The notes: a model not told the origin generated them from the sequence alone. A stretch of 40,120 nt of DNA from an uncultured Methylobacter sp. (GCA_903832775.1 CAILCX010000112.1:1-40120), one strand, 5' to 3'. Shown: positions 1 through 10,927, counted from the first letter of the stretch. Numbers and translations: made by a program.

Positions 1-549
1 ATAGCCAATTATTTTGGCTCGCAACGTTTTGGTAATCAGGGACAAAATGTTAACAAAGCTTTGGCGATGTTTGATGGTGCAAAAGTTGGTAGGGAACAGC
101 GCAGTATTTATTTGTCAGCGGCCAGATCCTATCTTTTTAATAAGATCCTGGCTCAAAGGGTAATGCAAAACAATTGGAACCAAGCGATTTCAGGTGACAC
201 ATACCAATTTAATTTGTCGCACAGCTGTTTCCAGTCAGATCAGCCAGATGCAGAAATCACCCGGCGATTAGATGCAAAAGAAATTCATCCAACGGGCGTA
301 TTATGGGGTTGTGGAATTGCTGATGTCTCATCTGACGCACTTACTATTGAACATTCTGTAATTGATGCCCATGAAGAATTGGCTAAAGGATTGGTCGCTG
401 GTGCTGTAGACCGCGATAGACGCGCCTTGAGAGTTAATGTTCAGGATTTACAATGGATGTTTATTGATGAAATGTCGCTGGAGCTTTGCTTTACCTTACC
501 TGCGGGGAGTTACGCTACTTCGGTATTGCGGGAAATTGTTGTTTGTTAA
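1..549 (+). CDS. truD: tRNA pseudouridine(13) synthase TruD, C-terminal part (gene starts before the window)
   Basis: The reading frame is open from the first base, so the 5' part of the gene, including the catalytic Asp region, lies outside the window. The visible ~182 residues begin with IANYFGSQRFG, the TruD-specific NYFG-QRFG motif. They end with the family's C-terminal hallmarks: HPTGVLWG, DRDRRALR and LPAGSYATSVLREIV. TruD converts uridine 13 of tRNA-Glu to pseudouridine in the cytoplasm. In many gammaproteobacteria truD lies with ispF, surE and pcm; those partners would be to the left of this window. A 54-base spacer separates it from the following DedA gene, which could be co-transcribed. 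The identification rests on recognised family motifs and is secure; only the start is unknown. Confidence 0.95.
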   Translation: MANYFGSQRFGNQGQNVNKALAMFDGAKVGREQRSIYLSAARSYLFNKILAQRVMQNNWNQAISGDTYQFNLSHSCFQSDQPDAEITRRLDAKEIHPTGVLWGCGIADVSSDALTIEHSVIDAHEELAKGLVAGAVDRDRRALRVNVQDLQWMFIDEMSLELCFTLPAGSYATSVLREIVVC

Positions 550-603
550 ATTGGCGGATTTCTACGTTAACTATTTTGCTTTTACGATATAAAAACTAAT
601 TTT

Positions 604-1254
604 ATGGAAATTATTTATTTCTTTTTGAACTTGTTGAAAGACCCTCTGGCGACTTTACAAGAGTTTTTGACGCATTACGATATGCTCACTTATTTGATTT
701 TGGCAGCGATCATTTTTGTCGAGACGGGCTTAATTATTATGCCATTACTACCTGGTGATTCATTGCTTTTTGCGGTGGGATTATTAGCAGCCACAACGGG
801 AAAACTGGATATTCAAATCATTATTCCATTGCTTATTGGCGCGGCTTTGCTGGGTGACAATGTTAATCATTTTGTCGGTAAACATTTCAGCCAGTTTATT
901 AAGTCCAGGGAAAAGATTCTGTTTTTTAAACGTGACTACCTTACCCGGACTGAACATTTCTATGAAAAACATGGCGGCAAAGCCGTTATTATGGCCCGAT
1001 TTATACCTATTGTAAGGACGATTGCTCCTTTCGTGGCGGGTGCAGGCAGTATGAAATACTCCAAATACATTGTTTTTTGCATTATTGGAGCAACTTTGTG
1101 GGTAACGAGTATCACTTTAACCGGTTATTTTCTAGGTTCAAATGAATGGGTTAAACATAATTTCGAGAAGATTGTCCTGGGTATAGTTTTTATGTCAATC
1201 TTGCCGATGATTCTTCAGTTTGCAAGGGTCAAATTTCTTAAACAAAGTGTTTAG
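604..1254 (+). CDS. DedA family (VTT domain) inner-membrane protein
   Basis: This 216-residue protein is hydrophobic with several membrane segments (about 28-62, 70-90, 130-150, 155-180 and 190-208). It carries the DedA signature: a Glu in the first segment (E40), then PLLPGD (47-52), and later ARFIPIVRTIAPFVAGAG (131-148) with the conserved Arg residues R132 and R138. DedA proteins are membrane proteins thought to act in lipid (undecaprenyl phosphate or phospholipid) translocation and in membrane potential homeostasis; which lipid this one handles cannot be told. The ATG at 604 has no obvious Shine-Dalgarno sequence, but the N-terminus fits the family. It lies 54 bases after truD and 84 bases before uvrC. 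Confidence 0.9.
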   Translation: MEIIYFFLNLLKDPLATLQEFLTHYDMLTYLILAAIIFVETGLIIMPLLPGDSLLFAVGLLAATTGKLDIQIIIPLLIGAALLGDNVNHFVGKHFSQFIKSREKILFFKRDYLTRTEHFYEKHGGKAVIMARFIPIVRTIAPFVAGAGSMKYSKYIVFCIIGATLWVTSITLTGYFLGSNEWVKHNFEKIVLGIVFMSILPMILQFARVKFLKQSV

Positions 1255-1338
1255 GATGAGGTTGAAAATAATTTTCTTGTTAGTAAATGCTTTTTAGACA
1301 TTATTAGAACCGTGCCTGCAAAAGATTCAGGATAAAGA

Positions 1339-3180
1339 TTGAATTCCGAGTTATCAAGAAATAGTTTTGACCCGTCAGTTTTTTTAAAAAACCTGACCAC
1401 GCGTCCCGGCATTTATAAAATGCTGAATGAGCAGGGCGAGATTATCTATATTGGCAAAGCCAAAAACCTGAAAAATCGTGTTTCCAGCTATTTTAAAAAG
1501 CAAACTGCCTCGATTAAACAGCAGACCATGGTTGCCAAAATCGCGACCATTGAAGTCACTGTAACGCATACAGAAGGCGAGGCTTTATTGCTGGAATGCC
1601 AGCAGATCAAACGATATAAGCCTCGTTATAATATATGTTTACGCGATGACCGTTCCTATCCTTACATCTTTCTGTCCAGTGAACATGACTTTCCGCAAAT
1701 CACTTTGCATCGAGGTGCAAAAAAGAAAAAGGGCAAATATTTCGGCCCTTATCCCGGGATAGGTGCAATTAAGGAAAGTCTAAAGTTGTTACAACGTATT
1801 TTCCCTGTCAGGCAATGTGAGGACTCTGTTTACAATAACCGTTCCCGGCCCTGCTTACAGCATCAGATTGGGCGCTGTACTGCGCCATGCGTGGGTTTGA
1901 TCGATAAAGAAAGCTATACGCTGGATGTTGATAATACGGTTTTATTTTTAGAAGGGAAGGGCGGTTTGCTCATTGATCAATTGATCGTTAATATGGAGCA
2001 GGCATCGCGTAATCTGGATTTTGAGCAGGCTGCTGATTTTCGAGACCAAATTGCAAAATTACGTTCGGTGCTGGAAAAGCATTTTGTGCATGGCGAAAAA
2101 GGTGACGTTGATATTATTGCTTGCGCGACCAAGGCTGGCGTGGCTTGTGTACAGGTTTTTTTTATTCGGAATGGACAGCACTTGGGTAACAAGGTTTTCT
2201 TTCCAAAAATCTCTGAACAACATGAGCCGGCAGCTATTATTCAGGCATTTATCCCGCAATATTATCTCGATAAACAGCCCCCACATGAATTAATCGTCAG
2301 TCATGGGCCTGAAGAAATCGATTTGTTGATGGAGGTTTTGTCGGTTCAGGCAAAACATGCGGTTGCTATTTCTCCGAACGTCAGAGGTGAACGTTTAAAA
2401 TGGTTGCAAATGGCCGGTACGAACGCCGAGAATTCTTTACAGGGCAAGCTGTCAGATAAACAGGGGATTTATGCGCGATTCTTAAATCTTAAGGATGAAC
2501 TAGGCTGTAAAGAAATCCCAAAGCGTCTGGAATGTTTTGATATTAGTCATACTCAAGGTGAAAAGACAGTTGCCTCTTGCGTTGTTTTCGATCGGGAAGG
2601 ACCGGTTAAATCAGCTTATCGGCGGTTTAATATTGAAGGCATAACTGGCGGTGACGATTACGCGGCCATACACCAAGCGGTTTTAAGGCGATTTAAACGT
2701 TTAAAGTTGGGCGAGCATGAAGCGCCGGATATCTTGTTTATTGATGGCGGCAAAGGTCAGGTGCGAGAAGCGCAAAAGGCATTGGCGGAATTAGACATAA
2801 ACAATGTTATGATAGTCGGCGTTTCAAAGGGTCCGGATAGAAAGCCCGGTATGGAAAAGCTGATACGCGTTGAGCAAGATCAGCCAATAGATATTAAACC
2901 GGGGGCTAGCGGCTTGTTGTTGATACAGCATATTCGTGATGAAGCACATCGGTTTGCGATAACTGGACATAGGCAACGTCGAGGCAAGGCAAAGAAGCAA
3001 TCGGCTATGGAAGCCATTCCAGGATTGGGGCCTAAACGGCGACAGATTTTATTGAAACAATTTGGGGGGCTGCAGGGTATTTCACAGGCTGGTGTGGATG
3101 CACTTTGTAGCGTGGACGGCATCAGTCGTCAACTGGCACAACGGATTTACGAACTATTTCATCATCCAGATGATAATTGA
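1339..3180 (+). CDS. uvrC: UvrABC system protein C (excinuclease subunit C)
   Basis: UvrC makes both incisions around a DNA lesion during nucleotide excision repair with UvrA and UvrB. The 613-residue length matches the family (about 610). Visible domains in order: an N-terminal GIY-YIG nuclease (RPGIYKML at ~22 and IIYIGKAKNLKNRVSSYF just after); a Cys cluster (RQCEDSVYNNRSRPCLQHQIGRCTAPC); the UVR/UvrB-binding helical motif around 215-240 (LDFEQAADFRDQIAKL); the RNase H-like nuclease with ECFDISH (catalytic Asp at ~401) and DEAHRFA (His at ~537); and a C-terminal double helix-hairpin-helix (IPGLGPKRRQILLKQFGG onward). The start is TTG at 1339, preceded by AGGA at a good distance and aligned with the usual N-terminus; no nearby ATG fits. 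Its 3' end overlaps the start of pgsA by 11 bases, the classic uvrC-pgsA arrangement of gammaproteobacteria. Confidence 0.97.
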   Translation: MNSELSRNSFDPSVFLKNLTTRPGIYKMLNEQGEIIYIGKAKNLKNRVSSYFKKQTASIKQQTMVAKIATIEVTVTHTEGEALLLECQQIKRYKPRYNICLRDDRSYPYIFLSSEHDFPQITLHRGAKKKKGKYFGPYPGIGAIKESLKLLQRIFPVRQCEDSVYNNRSRPCLQHQIGRCTAPCVGLIDKESYTLDVDNTVLFLEGKGGLLIDQLIVNMEQASRNLDFEQAADFRDQIAKLRSVLEKHFVHGEKGDVDIIACATKAGVACVQVFFIRNGQHLGNKVFFPKISEQHEPAAIIQAFIPQYYLDKQPPHELIVSHGPEEIDLLMEVLSVQAKHAVAISPNVRGERLKWLQMAGTNAENSLQGKLSDKQGIYARFLNLKDELGCKEIPKRLECFDISHTQGEKTVASCVVFDREGPVKSAYRRFNIEGITGGDDYAAIHQAVLRRFKRLKLGEHEAPDILFIDGGKGQVREAQKALAELDINNVMIVGVSKGPDRKPGMEKLIRVEQDQPIDIKPGASGLLLIQHIRDEAHRFAITGHRQRRGKAKKQSAMEAIPGLGPKRRQILLKQFGGLQGISQAGVDALCSVDGISRQLAQRIYELFHHPDDN

Positions 3181-3733
3181 ATTTAATATACCTACAAATC
3201 TCACGCTGTTAAGAATCGCGTTAATTCCGTTATTAACGGTGGTTTTTTATTTGCCCTGGGAATATTCCAATGTTGCCTGCATGCTGATTTTCTTAGCCGC
3301 TGGAATTACTGATTGGTTGGACGGTTATCTTGCCAGAAAAATGAATCTGGAAACCCCTTTTGGGGCTTTTTTAGATCCTGTGGCTGATAAGCTCATGGTT
3401 GCCATGGTTTTGGTTCTGATCGTACAGCAGCAGGCCAGTCCTTATCTGGCAATTCCTGCTGCAATTATTATTGGAAGAGAGATCACTATTGCTTCGCTAC
3501 GTGAATGGATGGCGGAAATAGGACAGCGAGCGCAGGTGAAAGTTTCCCAATTGGGTAAATGGAAAACGTCTGCGCAAATGCTTGCGATAGGGTTGTTGTT
3601 GTATCGGGATGATTTATTCGGTATTCCGATTAATTATTGCGGATACGGTTTGTTATATATTGCGGCTATATTGACTTTATGGTCGATGATTAATTACTTA
3701 AGGTCAGCACTGGCAGTGTTGACTGCAAAATAG
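3170..3733 (+). CDS. pgsA: CDP-diacylglycerol-glycerol-3-phosphate 3-phosphatidyltransferase
   Basis: PgsA makes phosphatidylglycerophosphate from CDP-diacylglycerol and glycerol-3-phosphate in the inner membrane, the committed step to phosphatidylglycerol and cardiolipin. The CDP-alcohol phosphotransferase signature is complete: D48, then D51-G52-x2-A55-R56, G65, D69 and D73 (read as DWLDGYLARKMN, then GAFLDPVADK). Several membrane helices are visible. The frame is open further upstream to 3062, but the ATG at 3170 (MIIEFNIPTNLTLLRI) gives 187 residues and the normal family N-terminus. It overlaps the uvrC stop by 11 bases, so translation is probably coupled. A GTG or longer start inside uvrC is unlikely. 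Confidence 0.95.
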   Translation: MIIEFNIPTNLTLLRIALIPLLTVVFYLPWEYSNVACMLIFLAAGITDWLDGYLARKMNLETPFGAFLDPVADKLMVAMVLVLIVQQQASPYLAIPAAIIIGREITIASLREWMAEIGQRAQVKVSQLGKWKTSAQMLAIGLLLYRDDLFGIPINYCGYGLLYIAAILTLWSMINYLRSALAVLTAK

Positions 3734-3809
3734 AATTGGGTCTATTACTGTGGGCCTGGATTATCACTCACATACCAATACAGCAATTGACACGCTGTTA
3801 AAGAAGAAC

Positions 3810-4409
3810 ATGGATCAGGAAATAGAAGATATTCAACAGAAACTCGAAGTTCACGATGAAATATTATTGGCTGCGTTGCAGTTATTTGCCAAAAATGGAT
3901 ATTTCAATACATCGCTCATTGATATAAAGGATGCTGCTGGAATAAATACCATAGGTATCATTCATAAACAATTTAAAACCAAACAAGCCATAGCTGCTAA
4001 GTTGTATGAAAATATTCATAATAGTTTGAGTCATTCAGTTGACGAGATAAAGCTTAAAAATGAAAATTCATCTGAACAATTAAGGGCTATAGTTGATTTG
4101 TTTTTCAAGTTAACAGAAGATGCACCCGATGTGATGCGTTTTTTGTTAATCACCAAAGTTAGTGAATTTATACCTGAAGCTCAAGCACTCTGTGATTCAG
4201 CAGCGGTTAAAAAAATAATCAGGATTATTGATGAGGGTATTTCTACAGGAGAAATTCGTAGTATGAGTTCGCAACTGGCTTACGCTCATTTTTTCGGCAT
4301 TATTGAAAATACTCTGCGACTCAAATTAACAGGTTTTCTTGATAAAAAAGCTGAATTTTATCAGGCACAAGCCTGGCTTGCTGCCTGGAATGCTATCGTT
4401 AAAAAATGA
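3810..4409 (+). CDS. TetR/AcrR-like transcriptional regulator
   Basis: This 199-residue protein has an N-terminal TetR-type DNA-binding domain: EILLAALQLFAKNGYFNTSL, then IKDAAGINTIGIIHKQFKTK as the helix-turn-helix (about residues 33-60 from the ATG at 3810). The helical C-terminal part would bind an unknown ligand; it includes LRAIVDLFFKLTEDAPDVMR. I chose ATG 3810, preceded by a purine-rich AAGAAGAA, because the preceding residues look non-conserved. A GTG at 3750, in frame, would add 20 residues. It starts 76 bases after pgsA and may be read from the uvrC-pgsA transcript. Neither the regulated gene nor the ligand can be deduced. No efflux or catabolic genes adjoin it. Confidence 0.8.
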   Translation: MDQEIEDIQQKLEVHDEILLAALQLFAKNGYFNTSLIDIKDAAGINTIGIIHKQFKTKQAIAAKLYENIHNSLSHSVDEIKLKNENSSEQLRAIVDLFFKLTEDAPDVMRFLLITKVSEFIPEAQALCDSAAVKKIIRIIDEGISTGEIRSMSSQLAYAHFFGIIENTLRLKLTGFLDKKAEFYQAQAWLAAWNAIVKK

Positions 4410-4435
4410 TTGATCTTTTTTAGGTAAAAAATGTT

Positions 4436-4460
4436 GGGTTAACGATAAGACTGTTAATCC
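4436..4460. repeat. imperfect palindrome in spacer after the TetR-like gene
   Basis: GGGTTAAC (4436-4443) pairs with GTTAATCC (4453-4460) across a 9-base loop, with one G-U pair in RNA. It lies 27 bases after the regulator's stop and 50 bases before the next small gene. There is no T-run, so it is not a clear terminator. It could be an operator for the upstream regulator or a chance palindrome. Confidence 0.25.
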
Positions 4461-4509
4461 ATCTTGCAAACTTGTCGAAAGCTATTTCCATTTTGTATAG
4501 AGCACAGTC

Positions 4510-4695
4510 ATGGGTGACGTAATTCAATTTAAACGGCCTAAAACCACTGAACGGCATAAAGGCAATACTTTATGTCGTAGCGGCTTTCATAAATGGGAGG
4601 TTTCAAGCGAAAAACAGTTTGATGTAAAGCAGGGGAAGTTGATCACCGTTTACCAATGTAAACGGTGTTTGAAAACAAAGATTAAAGCCTTGTAA
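4510..4695 (+). CDS. small conserved protein with a possible zinc-binding CxxC pair
   Basis: This is a 61-residue basic protein starting at ATG 4510 (MGDVIQFKRP). It has C22 and H27 (LCRSGFHKWEV) and a C-terminal CKRC (C50 and C53), so four possible metal ligands resembling a minimal zinc ribbon. I believe similar small proteins occur widely in gammaproteobacteria, but I cannot name a function. The evenly spread ligands, the ATG start and the short distance to a palindrome right after its stop support a real gene. It is flanked by the TetR-like gene on the same strand and converges with gltD. No membrane segment or signal peptide is visible. Confidence 0.7.
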   Translation: MGDVIQFKRPKTTERHKGNTLCRSGFHKWEVSSEKQFDVKQGKLITVYQCKRCLKTKIKAL

Positions 4696-4699
4696 CCGA

Positions 4700-4722
4700 G
4701 GGTTAGGCGTCACGCCTAACCC
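4700..4722. terminator. perfect 10-bp-stem hairpin between convergent genes (3'-end hairpin)
   Basis: GGGTTAGGCG (4700-4709), loop TCA, then CGCCTAACCC (4713-4722). It lies 4 bases after the stop of the small + strand gene and 7 bases after the gltD stop on the other strand, so it can cap both transcripts. It lacks a U-tract, so it is not a canonical intrinsic terminator; an mRNA-stabilising or REP-like role is possible. Compare the hairpins at 13553 and 15321. Confidence 0.55.
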
Positions 4723-4729
4723 CAAATTA

Positions 4730-6172
4730 TTATCTCGGAAGTTCAGAACTTCCCATTAAAAATTCATCCACAGCTTTGGCTGCCTGTCTGCCTTCACGAA
4801 TAGCCCAGACTACCAACGATTGGCCACGCCTTCCATCACCTGCAGCAAAAACTTTATCAACAGAAGTGCGATAGTGTTTCTCGGTTGCTTTGATATTGTT
4901 ACGTTCAAGTTCAACCCCAAGTTCCAGCAAAAGTCCTTCGTGTACAGGATGAACAAAGCCGGTTGCGATAAGGACAAGATCAGCATCTAAAGTAAAAGCG
5001 CTATCTGGCTTTTCAGTCATTTTCCACTGACCACCCTCTTGCTTCCATTCGACTTCTACCGCATTGAGGTGAGTAATTTTCCCGTCTTTGCCGGTAACAC
5101 TTTTAGTGTTTACACTCCAATAGCGTGTTTTGATGCCTTCATTATGCGATGAAGTGGTACGTAACTTGTTTGGCCATAGTGGCCAGGTCAGTAACTTATT
5201 TTCCTTTTCGGGCGGTTCCGGCATGATTTCAAGCTGAATTACGGAGGCCGCGCCCTGACGAAGAGAGGTTCCTATGCAATCAGATCCGGTATCGCCGCCG
5301 CCGATAACGACTACATGTTTGCCCGTTGCAGTGATTGCAATATCTTCATTGATAATATCGCCTGCATTTCGTTTGTTTTGCTGACGTAAAAAATCCATTG
5401 CAAAATGCACGCCTGTTAACTCGTTGCGACCGGAAACATCGAGATCACGCGGTTTTTCAGAGCCGACTGCTAAAATGACAGCATCATATTCTGCCAGTAA
5501 TTTCTGTGCGGATATATCCGTGCCAATATGACTGTTAGGTCTGAAGCTGACACCTTCTGCCTGCATTTGTGAAATCCGTCGATCAATCAGGTTCTTTTCC
5601 ATTTTGAAATCGGGGATACCATAGCGCAGCAAGCCGCCGATTCGGTCATTTTTTTCATAGACGACGACTTCATGTCCGGCACGAGCCAGTTGTTGTGCAC
5701 TGGCCAGTCCGGCAGGTCCGGAACCGATAATTGCAACTCGCTTGCCTGTTCGTTGAGCTGGGATTTGAGGTTTTACCCAGCCCATTTCCCAACCTTTGTC
5801 GATAATGGCGCATTCTATCGACTTAATGGTGACGGGTTGATCCTGCAAATTAAGTGTGCAGGCTGCTTCGCATGGGGCTGGGCAGATGCGGCCGGTAAAT
5901 TCGGGGAAATTATTAGTGCTATGTAAAATTTCCAGCGATTTCTGCCAATCACCTTGATAAACGCCATCATTCCAATCAGGAATGATGTTGTTAACAGGGC
6001 AGCCTTGATGGCAAAAAGGAATGCCGCAATCCATACATCTTGAGCCCTGTTGCGCGAGTTCGGTCTCGCTGGGGGATATCGTAAATTCGCGATAATGCTT
6101 CAGACGGTCACTCGGCGAAGTGGTTTCTCGCTCGGTGCGCGGTAGTTCCATAAACCCGGTTGGTTTACCCAT
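4730..6172 (-). CDS. gltD: glutamate synthase (NADPH) small subunit
   Basis: GltD is the FAD- and NADPH-binding beta subunit that passes electrons through 4Fe-4S clusters to GltB for glutamate synthesis from glutamine and 2-oxoglutarate. The 480-residue protein has the N-terminal cluster cysteines C46, C49, C54 and C58 ([15 protein letters not shown]) and C97, C101 and C105 ([11 protein letters not shown]). The FAD Rossmann motif is [10 protein letters not shown] (from ~147) and the NADPH motif [11 protein letters not shown] (~288). The C-terminal ATG-type motif is followed by [20 protein letters not shown]. The ATG at 6172 is preceded by AGAAGG at a good distance. It follows gltB with a 135-base spacer on the same strand and is presumably co-transcribed from the gltB promoter. 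Confidence 0.97.
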   Translation of the reverse strand: MGKPTGFMELPRTERETTSPSDRLKHYREFTISPSETELAQQGSRCMDCGIPFCHQGCPVNNIIPDWNDGVYQGDWQKSLEILHSTNNFPEFTGRICPAPCEAACTLNLQDQPVTIKSIECAIIDKGWEMGWVKPQIPAQRTGKRVAIIGSGPAGLASAQQLARAGHEVVVYEKNDRIGGLLRYGIPDFKMEKNLIDRRISQMQAEGVSFRPNSHIGTDISAQKLLAEYDAVILAVGSEKPRDLDVSGRNELTGVHFAMDFLRQQNKRNAGDIINEDIAITATGKHVVVIGGGDTGSDCIGTSLRQGAASVIQLEIMPEPPEKENKLLTWPLWPNKLRTTSSHNEGIKTRYWSVNTKSVTGKDGKITHLNAVEVEWKQEGGQWKMTEKPDSAFTLDADLVLIATGFVHPVHEGLLLELGVELERNNIKATEKHYRTSVDKVFAAGDGRRGQSLVVWAIREGRQAAKAVDEFLMGSSELPR

Positions 6173-6239
6173 TTTTAATACCTTCTACTTTAATGTATTT
6201 GTTAGTACATCAACTCGGCTATAAGTTAGCTCTCGCCAA

Positions 6240-6259
6240 ACTCTCCAGTGTTGGAGAGT
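6240..6259. repeat. short hairpin in the gltB-gltD spacer
   Basis: ACTCTCCA (6240-6247) pairs with TGGAGAGT (6252-6259) with a GTGT loop. It sits 48 bases after the gltB stop and 67 bases before gltD. There is no T-run. It may protect the gltB mRNA end or tune gltD expression relative to gltB. The rest of the 135-base spacer shows nothing else. Confidence 0.4.
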
Positions 6260-6307
6260 CGGCAAAATTCCGAATTGTGAAGTACGATGTGCTTGGCGTC
6301 GCAATTA

Positions 6308-9300
6308 TTATGCGGCTGCAGCTAATTGTTCCGCTTTAATTTGTTTTAAGGCTTCACGGTAATCGACTGGCATGACCTTGACAAAGCGTGGCAAATAATC
6401 TTGCCAGTTATTCAAGATGTGCTCTGCCCTCGCACTATTGGTGTAGCGCTTATGATTTTCGATTAAGTGTTTCAATCGTTGAGCATCATGGCGAGTCATG
6501 TCGGACATGATTTGCACGCGGCCGTGGGTTTGCATGTCTCCCCCCTGATGAGCGATGGCTTCCAGCATGTCATCTTCTTCGGGGATGGGTTCGATTTCTA
6601 CCATGGCCATATTGCAACGTTTTTCAAAGTCGCCTGCTTCATCGAGAACATAAGCTACACCGCCAGACATACCAGCAGCGAAGTTGCGTCCGGTTTGGCC
6701 GAGGACAACCACGACTCCTCCGGTCATATATTCACAGCCATGATCGCCAACACCTTCGACTACTGTTAGTGCCCCGGAGTTGCGAACAGCAAATCGTTCG
6801 CCTGCAACGCCGCTAAAATAACATTCGCCGTTGGTGGCACCATAAAGAACTGTATTGCCAACAATAATATTTTCGGCAGGATTTATTGGGCAATCTTTAG
6901 GTTGATAAATAGCGATACGTCCGCCGCTCATGCCTTTGCCTACATAATCGTTGCCTTCGCCTTCAAGGTTAATGCTGATGCCTTGAGCCAGAAACGCGCC
7001 AAAACTTTGTCCTGCTGTACCTTTAACGTTGATAAGTATGGTGTCATCAGGTAGGCCTTTATTTCCATAACGTTTTGCGACTTCACCGGAAAGCATAGCT
7101 CCGAAGGTACGGTTAATGTTATGAATCGGCGTATTGATAATAACAGGAACACCATTTTCCAAGGCAGGTTTAGCTTCAGCAATCAAGCTATGATCCATAG
7201 CATGAGTCAGTCCGTGTTCTTGACTTTCATGATGATAAACAATGGTATTTATTTCAGTGGCTGGTTTATAAAATACCCGACTGAAATCTAGGCCCTCAGT
7301 TTTCCAATGGTTCAGTGAGCGCTGCATATCCAGCAGATCTGAGCGTCCAATCATCTCATTAAAGCTGCGGAAACCTAGTTTTGCCATCCATTGCCTTACA
7401 TCTTCTGCAACCATGAAGAAGTAATTGACGACATGCTCCGGTTGACCGGTGAAGCGTTTGCGCAATTCAGGGTCTTGTGTCGCAACACCGACCGGGCAGG
7501 TGTTTAGATGGCATTTACGCATCATTAAGCAACCCGATACGATCAGGGGTGCTGTGGCGAAGCCAAACTCATCTGCACCCAATAAAGCGCCGATAATAAC
7601 ATCGCGCCCGGTGCGTAAACCGCCGTCAACTTGAACAGAGATGCGTCCGCGCAGTTTGTTCAATACCAGCGTTTGGTGAGTTTCGGCAAGACCAATTTCC
7701 CAGGGTAAGCCGGCATGTTTAATAGAAGTCATTGGACTTGCGCCGGTTCCGCCATCGTAGCCTGATATGGTGACATGGTCTGCGTGGGCTTTGGAAACTC
7801 CGGCAGCAACCGTGCCAACACCTACTTCGGAAACCAGTTTGACGCTGATGCGAGCTTCAGGATTGACATTTTTCAAGTCATGAATCAGTTGCGCCAAATC
7901 TTCGATCGAATAGATGTCATGATGCGGTGGAGGAGAGATTAAACCGACTCCACGCGTAGAATGACGTACTTTTGCGATAACCTCATCAACTTTATGGCCG
8001 GGTAATTGCCCGCCTTCACCGGGTTTTGCACCCTGGCTGATTTTGATTTGAATGTCATCGGCGTTGACCAGATATTCAGTGGTTACCCCGAAACGTCCGG
8101 AGGCGACCTGTTTAATCGCTGAGCGCATTGAATCACCATTGGGCATGGTTTTGAAGCGTTCAGGAAGTTCACCACCTTCACCGGTATTGGATTTGCCGCC
8201 AATACGATTCATCGCAATCGCCAGATTGGTATGCGCTTCGTATGAAATTGAACCGAACGACATGGCGCCGGTTGCAAAGCGTTTAACGATGTCGGTCGCA
8301 GATTCCACTTCGTCCAAAGGAACGGGTGTTGCGCTTTCTTTAAGCGACATTAAGCCACGTAAAGTCAGCAGCGATTCGTTTTGTTCATCAATCAGGCGTG
8401 TAAATTCTGCATATTTTTCATAGCTGTTGCTGCGTGTTGCGTGTTGCAGTGTACTGATGGTTGCAGGTGTCCAGGTATGTGCTTCACCGCGAATACGGTA
8501 AGCATATTCACCGCCAATATCCAGCGCATCGCGCAATATCGGAGAATCGCCATAGGCAAGTTGGTGTCTACGACTGGTTTCTTCGCTGATTTCGCCAAGA
8601 CCTGCACCTTCGATCGTGCTGGTTGTGCCAGTAAAATAGCGATCTAGAAACGGTTCTGACAATCCGATTGCATTAAAGATTTGTGCGCCACAATAAGATT
8701 GATAGGTCGAAATACCCATTTTTGACATCACTTTAAGCAGGCCTTTAGACACTGCTTTTATATAGCTTTTATGTGCATCATATTCTTTCAGTCCCGGCAT
8801 ATTTTCGCAGAGTCCTGACAGGGTATCAAAAGCCAGGTAAGGATTAACTGCTTCCGCACCGTAAGCCGCTAAAAGTGCGAAATGATGAACTTCGCGCGCT
8901 TCGCCGGTTTCTAATACCAGGCCAACTTTGGTTCGTAAACCTTCACGAGTCAGGTAGTGATGTACGGCAGATGTCGCCAATAGAGCAGGAATCGCAATGT
9001 GCGCTATATCCATATCTCGGTCGGAGAGCGCCAGAATATTATTGCCTTCATCGACTGCTTGTTTCGCAGCAAGACAAAGCTTGTCGAGTGCTTCTTCCAT
9101 GCCATTGGCACCCAAATTTGAGGCATAGCAAAGGGTCAGTGTTTTGGTTTTGAACACGCCACCGGTTCGAGTTTCAATGCGACGAATTTTTTCCAGATCC
9201 TGATTGGTCAAAATAGGTTGCTCGACTTCCAGGCGCATGTGGGTTCCACCTTCGTCGAGTCCCAGCAAGTTGGGGCGCGGACCAATCAATGATACGAGTG

Positions 9301-10927
9301 ACATGACCAATTCTTCACGGATCGGGTCAATCGCAGGATTGGTAACTTGCGCAAAGCCTTGTTTGAAATAATCGTACAGCAAGCGCGAACGTTCGGATAA
9401 TACTGCCAGTGCGGCATCGATGCCCATTGAGCTGATCGGTTCCTGTCCGGTTTGGGCGATCGGTTTCAGGATGAATTCGATATCTTCACGGGTATATCCA
9501 AACGCCTGTTGCTTGTCCAAAAGGGTGCGGGCATCGGGCGCCATCGCAGAATTTTCGGGTGGCAAATCAGCGAGTAAGATTTGGGTTTTGGTTAGCCATT
9601 CCGCATACGGCTGGCTGCTCGCTAAATTTGATTTTAATTCTGCATCATCAATAATGCGACCTTGTTCAGTATCGATCAAAAGCATTTTGCCGGGTTGCAA
9701 GCGCCATTTTTTGATGATTTTGTGTTGTGGAATTTCCAGTACGCCCATTTCCGAGGCCATAATAACGAAATCGTCATCAGTGACCAAGTAACGTGCTGGA
9801 CGTAAGCCATTGCGATCAAGGGTTGCTCCGATTTGGCGTCCATCGGTAAAAGCAATCGCTGCCGGACCGTCCCATGGTTCCATCAATGCGGCGTTATATT
9901 CATAAAACGCGCGCAATTTTTCATCCATTAAGACGTTGCCTGCCCAGGCTTCTGGAATTAGTAACATCATGGCGTGGGCAAGTGAATAACCACCAGCAAC
10001 CAATAATTCAACGGCGTTATCAAAGCAGGCGGAATCCGATTGTTCTTCGGCAATCAGAGGCCACAGTTTGTGGATGTCATCGCCTAATACTTTGGACGCA
10101 ATGGAGTGGCGGCGTGCTGCCATGCCATTGACATTGCCTCTTAAGGTATTAATTTCACCATTATGGGCGATAAAGCGGAAAGGATGCGCTAAATCCCAAG
10201 TTGGGAAGGTGTTGGTAGAAAAGCGTTGATGAACCAAAGCCAGTGCGCTTTCCATGAGTTCATTGCTTAGGTCCGCATAAAATGCTCCGACCTGATCTGC
10301 CAGTAGCATACCTTTGTAAACCAGTGTCCGTGACGACAATGATGGAATATAAAAAGAGTGGCCATGATCCAGCTTTAAATCGCGAACGGCATTTTCAACC
10401 TGTTTACGAATTACAAACAGTTTGCGTTCAAAAGCGTCTTGATCGGCACAATCTTCTCCGCGAGCAATAAAAATCTGCCGAATGAAAGGTTCAACGGCCT
10501 TGACTGACTCACCCAGGGTTTTATTGTCGACAGGTACGTCCCGCCATCCTAGCAGTACCGCTTTTTCACGGGCAATAAGGTCGGTTAACAGTTTTTCGCA
10601 AGTCGCACGGTTATTGGCGTCGCTAGGTAAAAATACCATGCCGGCAGCATAATTCCCGGCTGACGGAAGAGAGATGCTCAATTTATCGCATTCAGCGCGT
10701 AAAAAAGTATCAGGCATTTGAATTAAAATGCCTGCTCCATCGCCTGCATGGATGTCTGCACCAACCGCGCCACGGTGGGTCAGGTTCTTAAGTAATTCTA
10801 AACCCTGACGTACGATTTCATGGCTTTTTTGACCTTTTATATGAACGATAAAACCTACACCGCATGCGTCATGTTCATTGCGTGGGTCATATAAACCTTG
10901 TCTGGTCGGTAGCATACTTTGACTCAT
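6308..10927 (-). CDS. gltB: glutamate synthase (NADPH) large subunit
   Basis: GltB releases ammonia from glutamine and adds it to 2-oxoglutarate. With the ATG at 10927 the protein has 1539 residues, normal for bacterial alpha subunits. The N-terminal Ntn glutaminase domain begins after a short propeptide at C22 (DACGVGF, the nucleophile). Later come the central domain, the FMN-binding synthase barrel ([42 protein letters not shown]), and the 3Fe-4S cysteines C1133, C1139 and C1144 ([16 protein letters not shown]). The C-terminal beta-helix domain follows ([28 protein letters not shown]). An in-frame GTG two codons upstream overlaps the GAGGTG ribosome-binding site, so the ATG is the better start. 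It is transcribed divergently from the ubiquinone hydroxylase gene and followed by gltD. Confidence 0.97.
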   Translation of the reverse strand: MSQSMLPTRQGLYDPRNEHDACGVGFIVHIKGQKSHEIVRQGLELLKNLTHRGAVGADIHAGDGAGILIQMPDTFLRAECDKLSISLPSAGNYAAGMVFLPSDANNRATCEKLLTDLIAREKAVLLGWRDVPVDNKTLGESVKAVEPFIRQIFIARGEDCADQDAFERKLFVIRKQVENAVRDLKLDHGHSFYIPSLSSRTLVYKGMLLADQVGAFYADLSNELMESALALVHQRFSTNTFPTWDLAHPFRFIAHNGEINTLRGNVNGMAARRHSIASKVLGDDIHKLWPLIAEEQSDSACFDNAVELLVAGGYSLAHAMMLLIPEAWAGNVLMDEKLRAFYEYNAALMEPWDGPAAIAFTDGRQIGATLDRNGLRPARYLVTDDDFVIMASEMGVLEIPQHKIIKKWRLQPGKMLLIDTEQGRIIDDAELKSNLASSQPYAEWLTKTQILLADLPPENSAMAPDARTLLDKQQAFGYTREDIEFILKPIAQTGQEPISSMGIDAALAVLSERSRLLYDYFKQGFAQVTNPAIDPIREELVMSLVSLIGPRPNLLGLDEGGTHMRLEVEQPILTNQDLEKIRRIETRTGGVFKTKTLTLCYASNLGANGMEEALDKLCLAAKQAVDEGNNILALSDRDMDIAHIAIPALLATSAVHHYLTREGLRTKVGLVLETGEAREVHHFALLAAYGAEAVNPYLAFDTLSGLCENMPGLKEYDAHKSYIKAVSKGLLKVMSKMGISTYQSYCGAQIFNAIGLSEPFLDRYFTGTTSTIEGAGLGEISEETSRRHQLAYGDSPILRDALDIGGEYAYRIRGEAHTWTPATISTLQHATRSNSYEKYAEFTRLIDEQNESLLTLRGLMSLKESATPVPLDEVESATDIVKRFATGAMSFGSISYEAHTNLAIAMNRIGGKSNTGEGGELPERFKTMPNGDSMRSAIKQVASGRFGVTTEYLVNADDIQIKISQGAKPGEGGQLPGHKVDEVIAKVRHSTRGVGLISPPPHHDIYSIEDLAQLIHDLKNVNPEARISVKLVSEVGVGTVAAGVSKAHADHVTISGYDGGTGASPMTSIKHAGLPWEIGLAETHQTLVLNKLRGRISVQVDGGLRTGRDVIIGALLGADEFGFATAPLIVSGCLMMRKCHLNTCPVGVATQDPELRKRFTGQPEHVVNYFFMVAEDVRQWMAKLGFRSFNEMIGRSDLLDMQRSLNHWKTEGLDFSRVFYKPATEINTIVYHHESQEHGLTHAMDHSLIAEAKPALENGVPVIINTPIHNINRTFGAMLSGEVAKRYGNKGLPDDTILINVKGTAGQSFGAFLAQGISINLEGEGNDYVGKGMSGGRIAIYQPKDCPINPAENIIVGNTVLYGATNGECYFSGVAGERFAVRNSGALTVVEGVGDHGCEYMTGGVVVVLGQTGRNFAAGMSGGVAYVLDEAGDFEKRCNMAMVEIEPIPEEDDMLEAIAHQGGDMQTHGRVQIMSDMTRHDAQRLKHLIENHKRYTNSARAEHILNNWQDYLPRFVKVMPVDYREALKQIKAEQLAAAA

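Noticed and set aside
3062-3169. Longer start for pgsA inside uvrC
   Set aside because: The extra 36 residues are a frame-shifted reading of the uvrC helix-hairpin-helix region; ATG 3170 gives the normal PgsA N-terminus.
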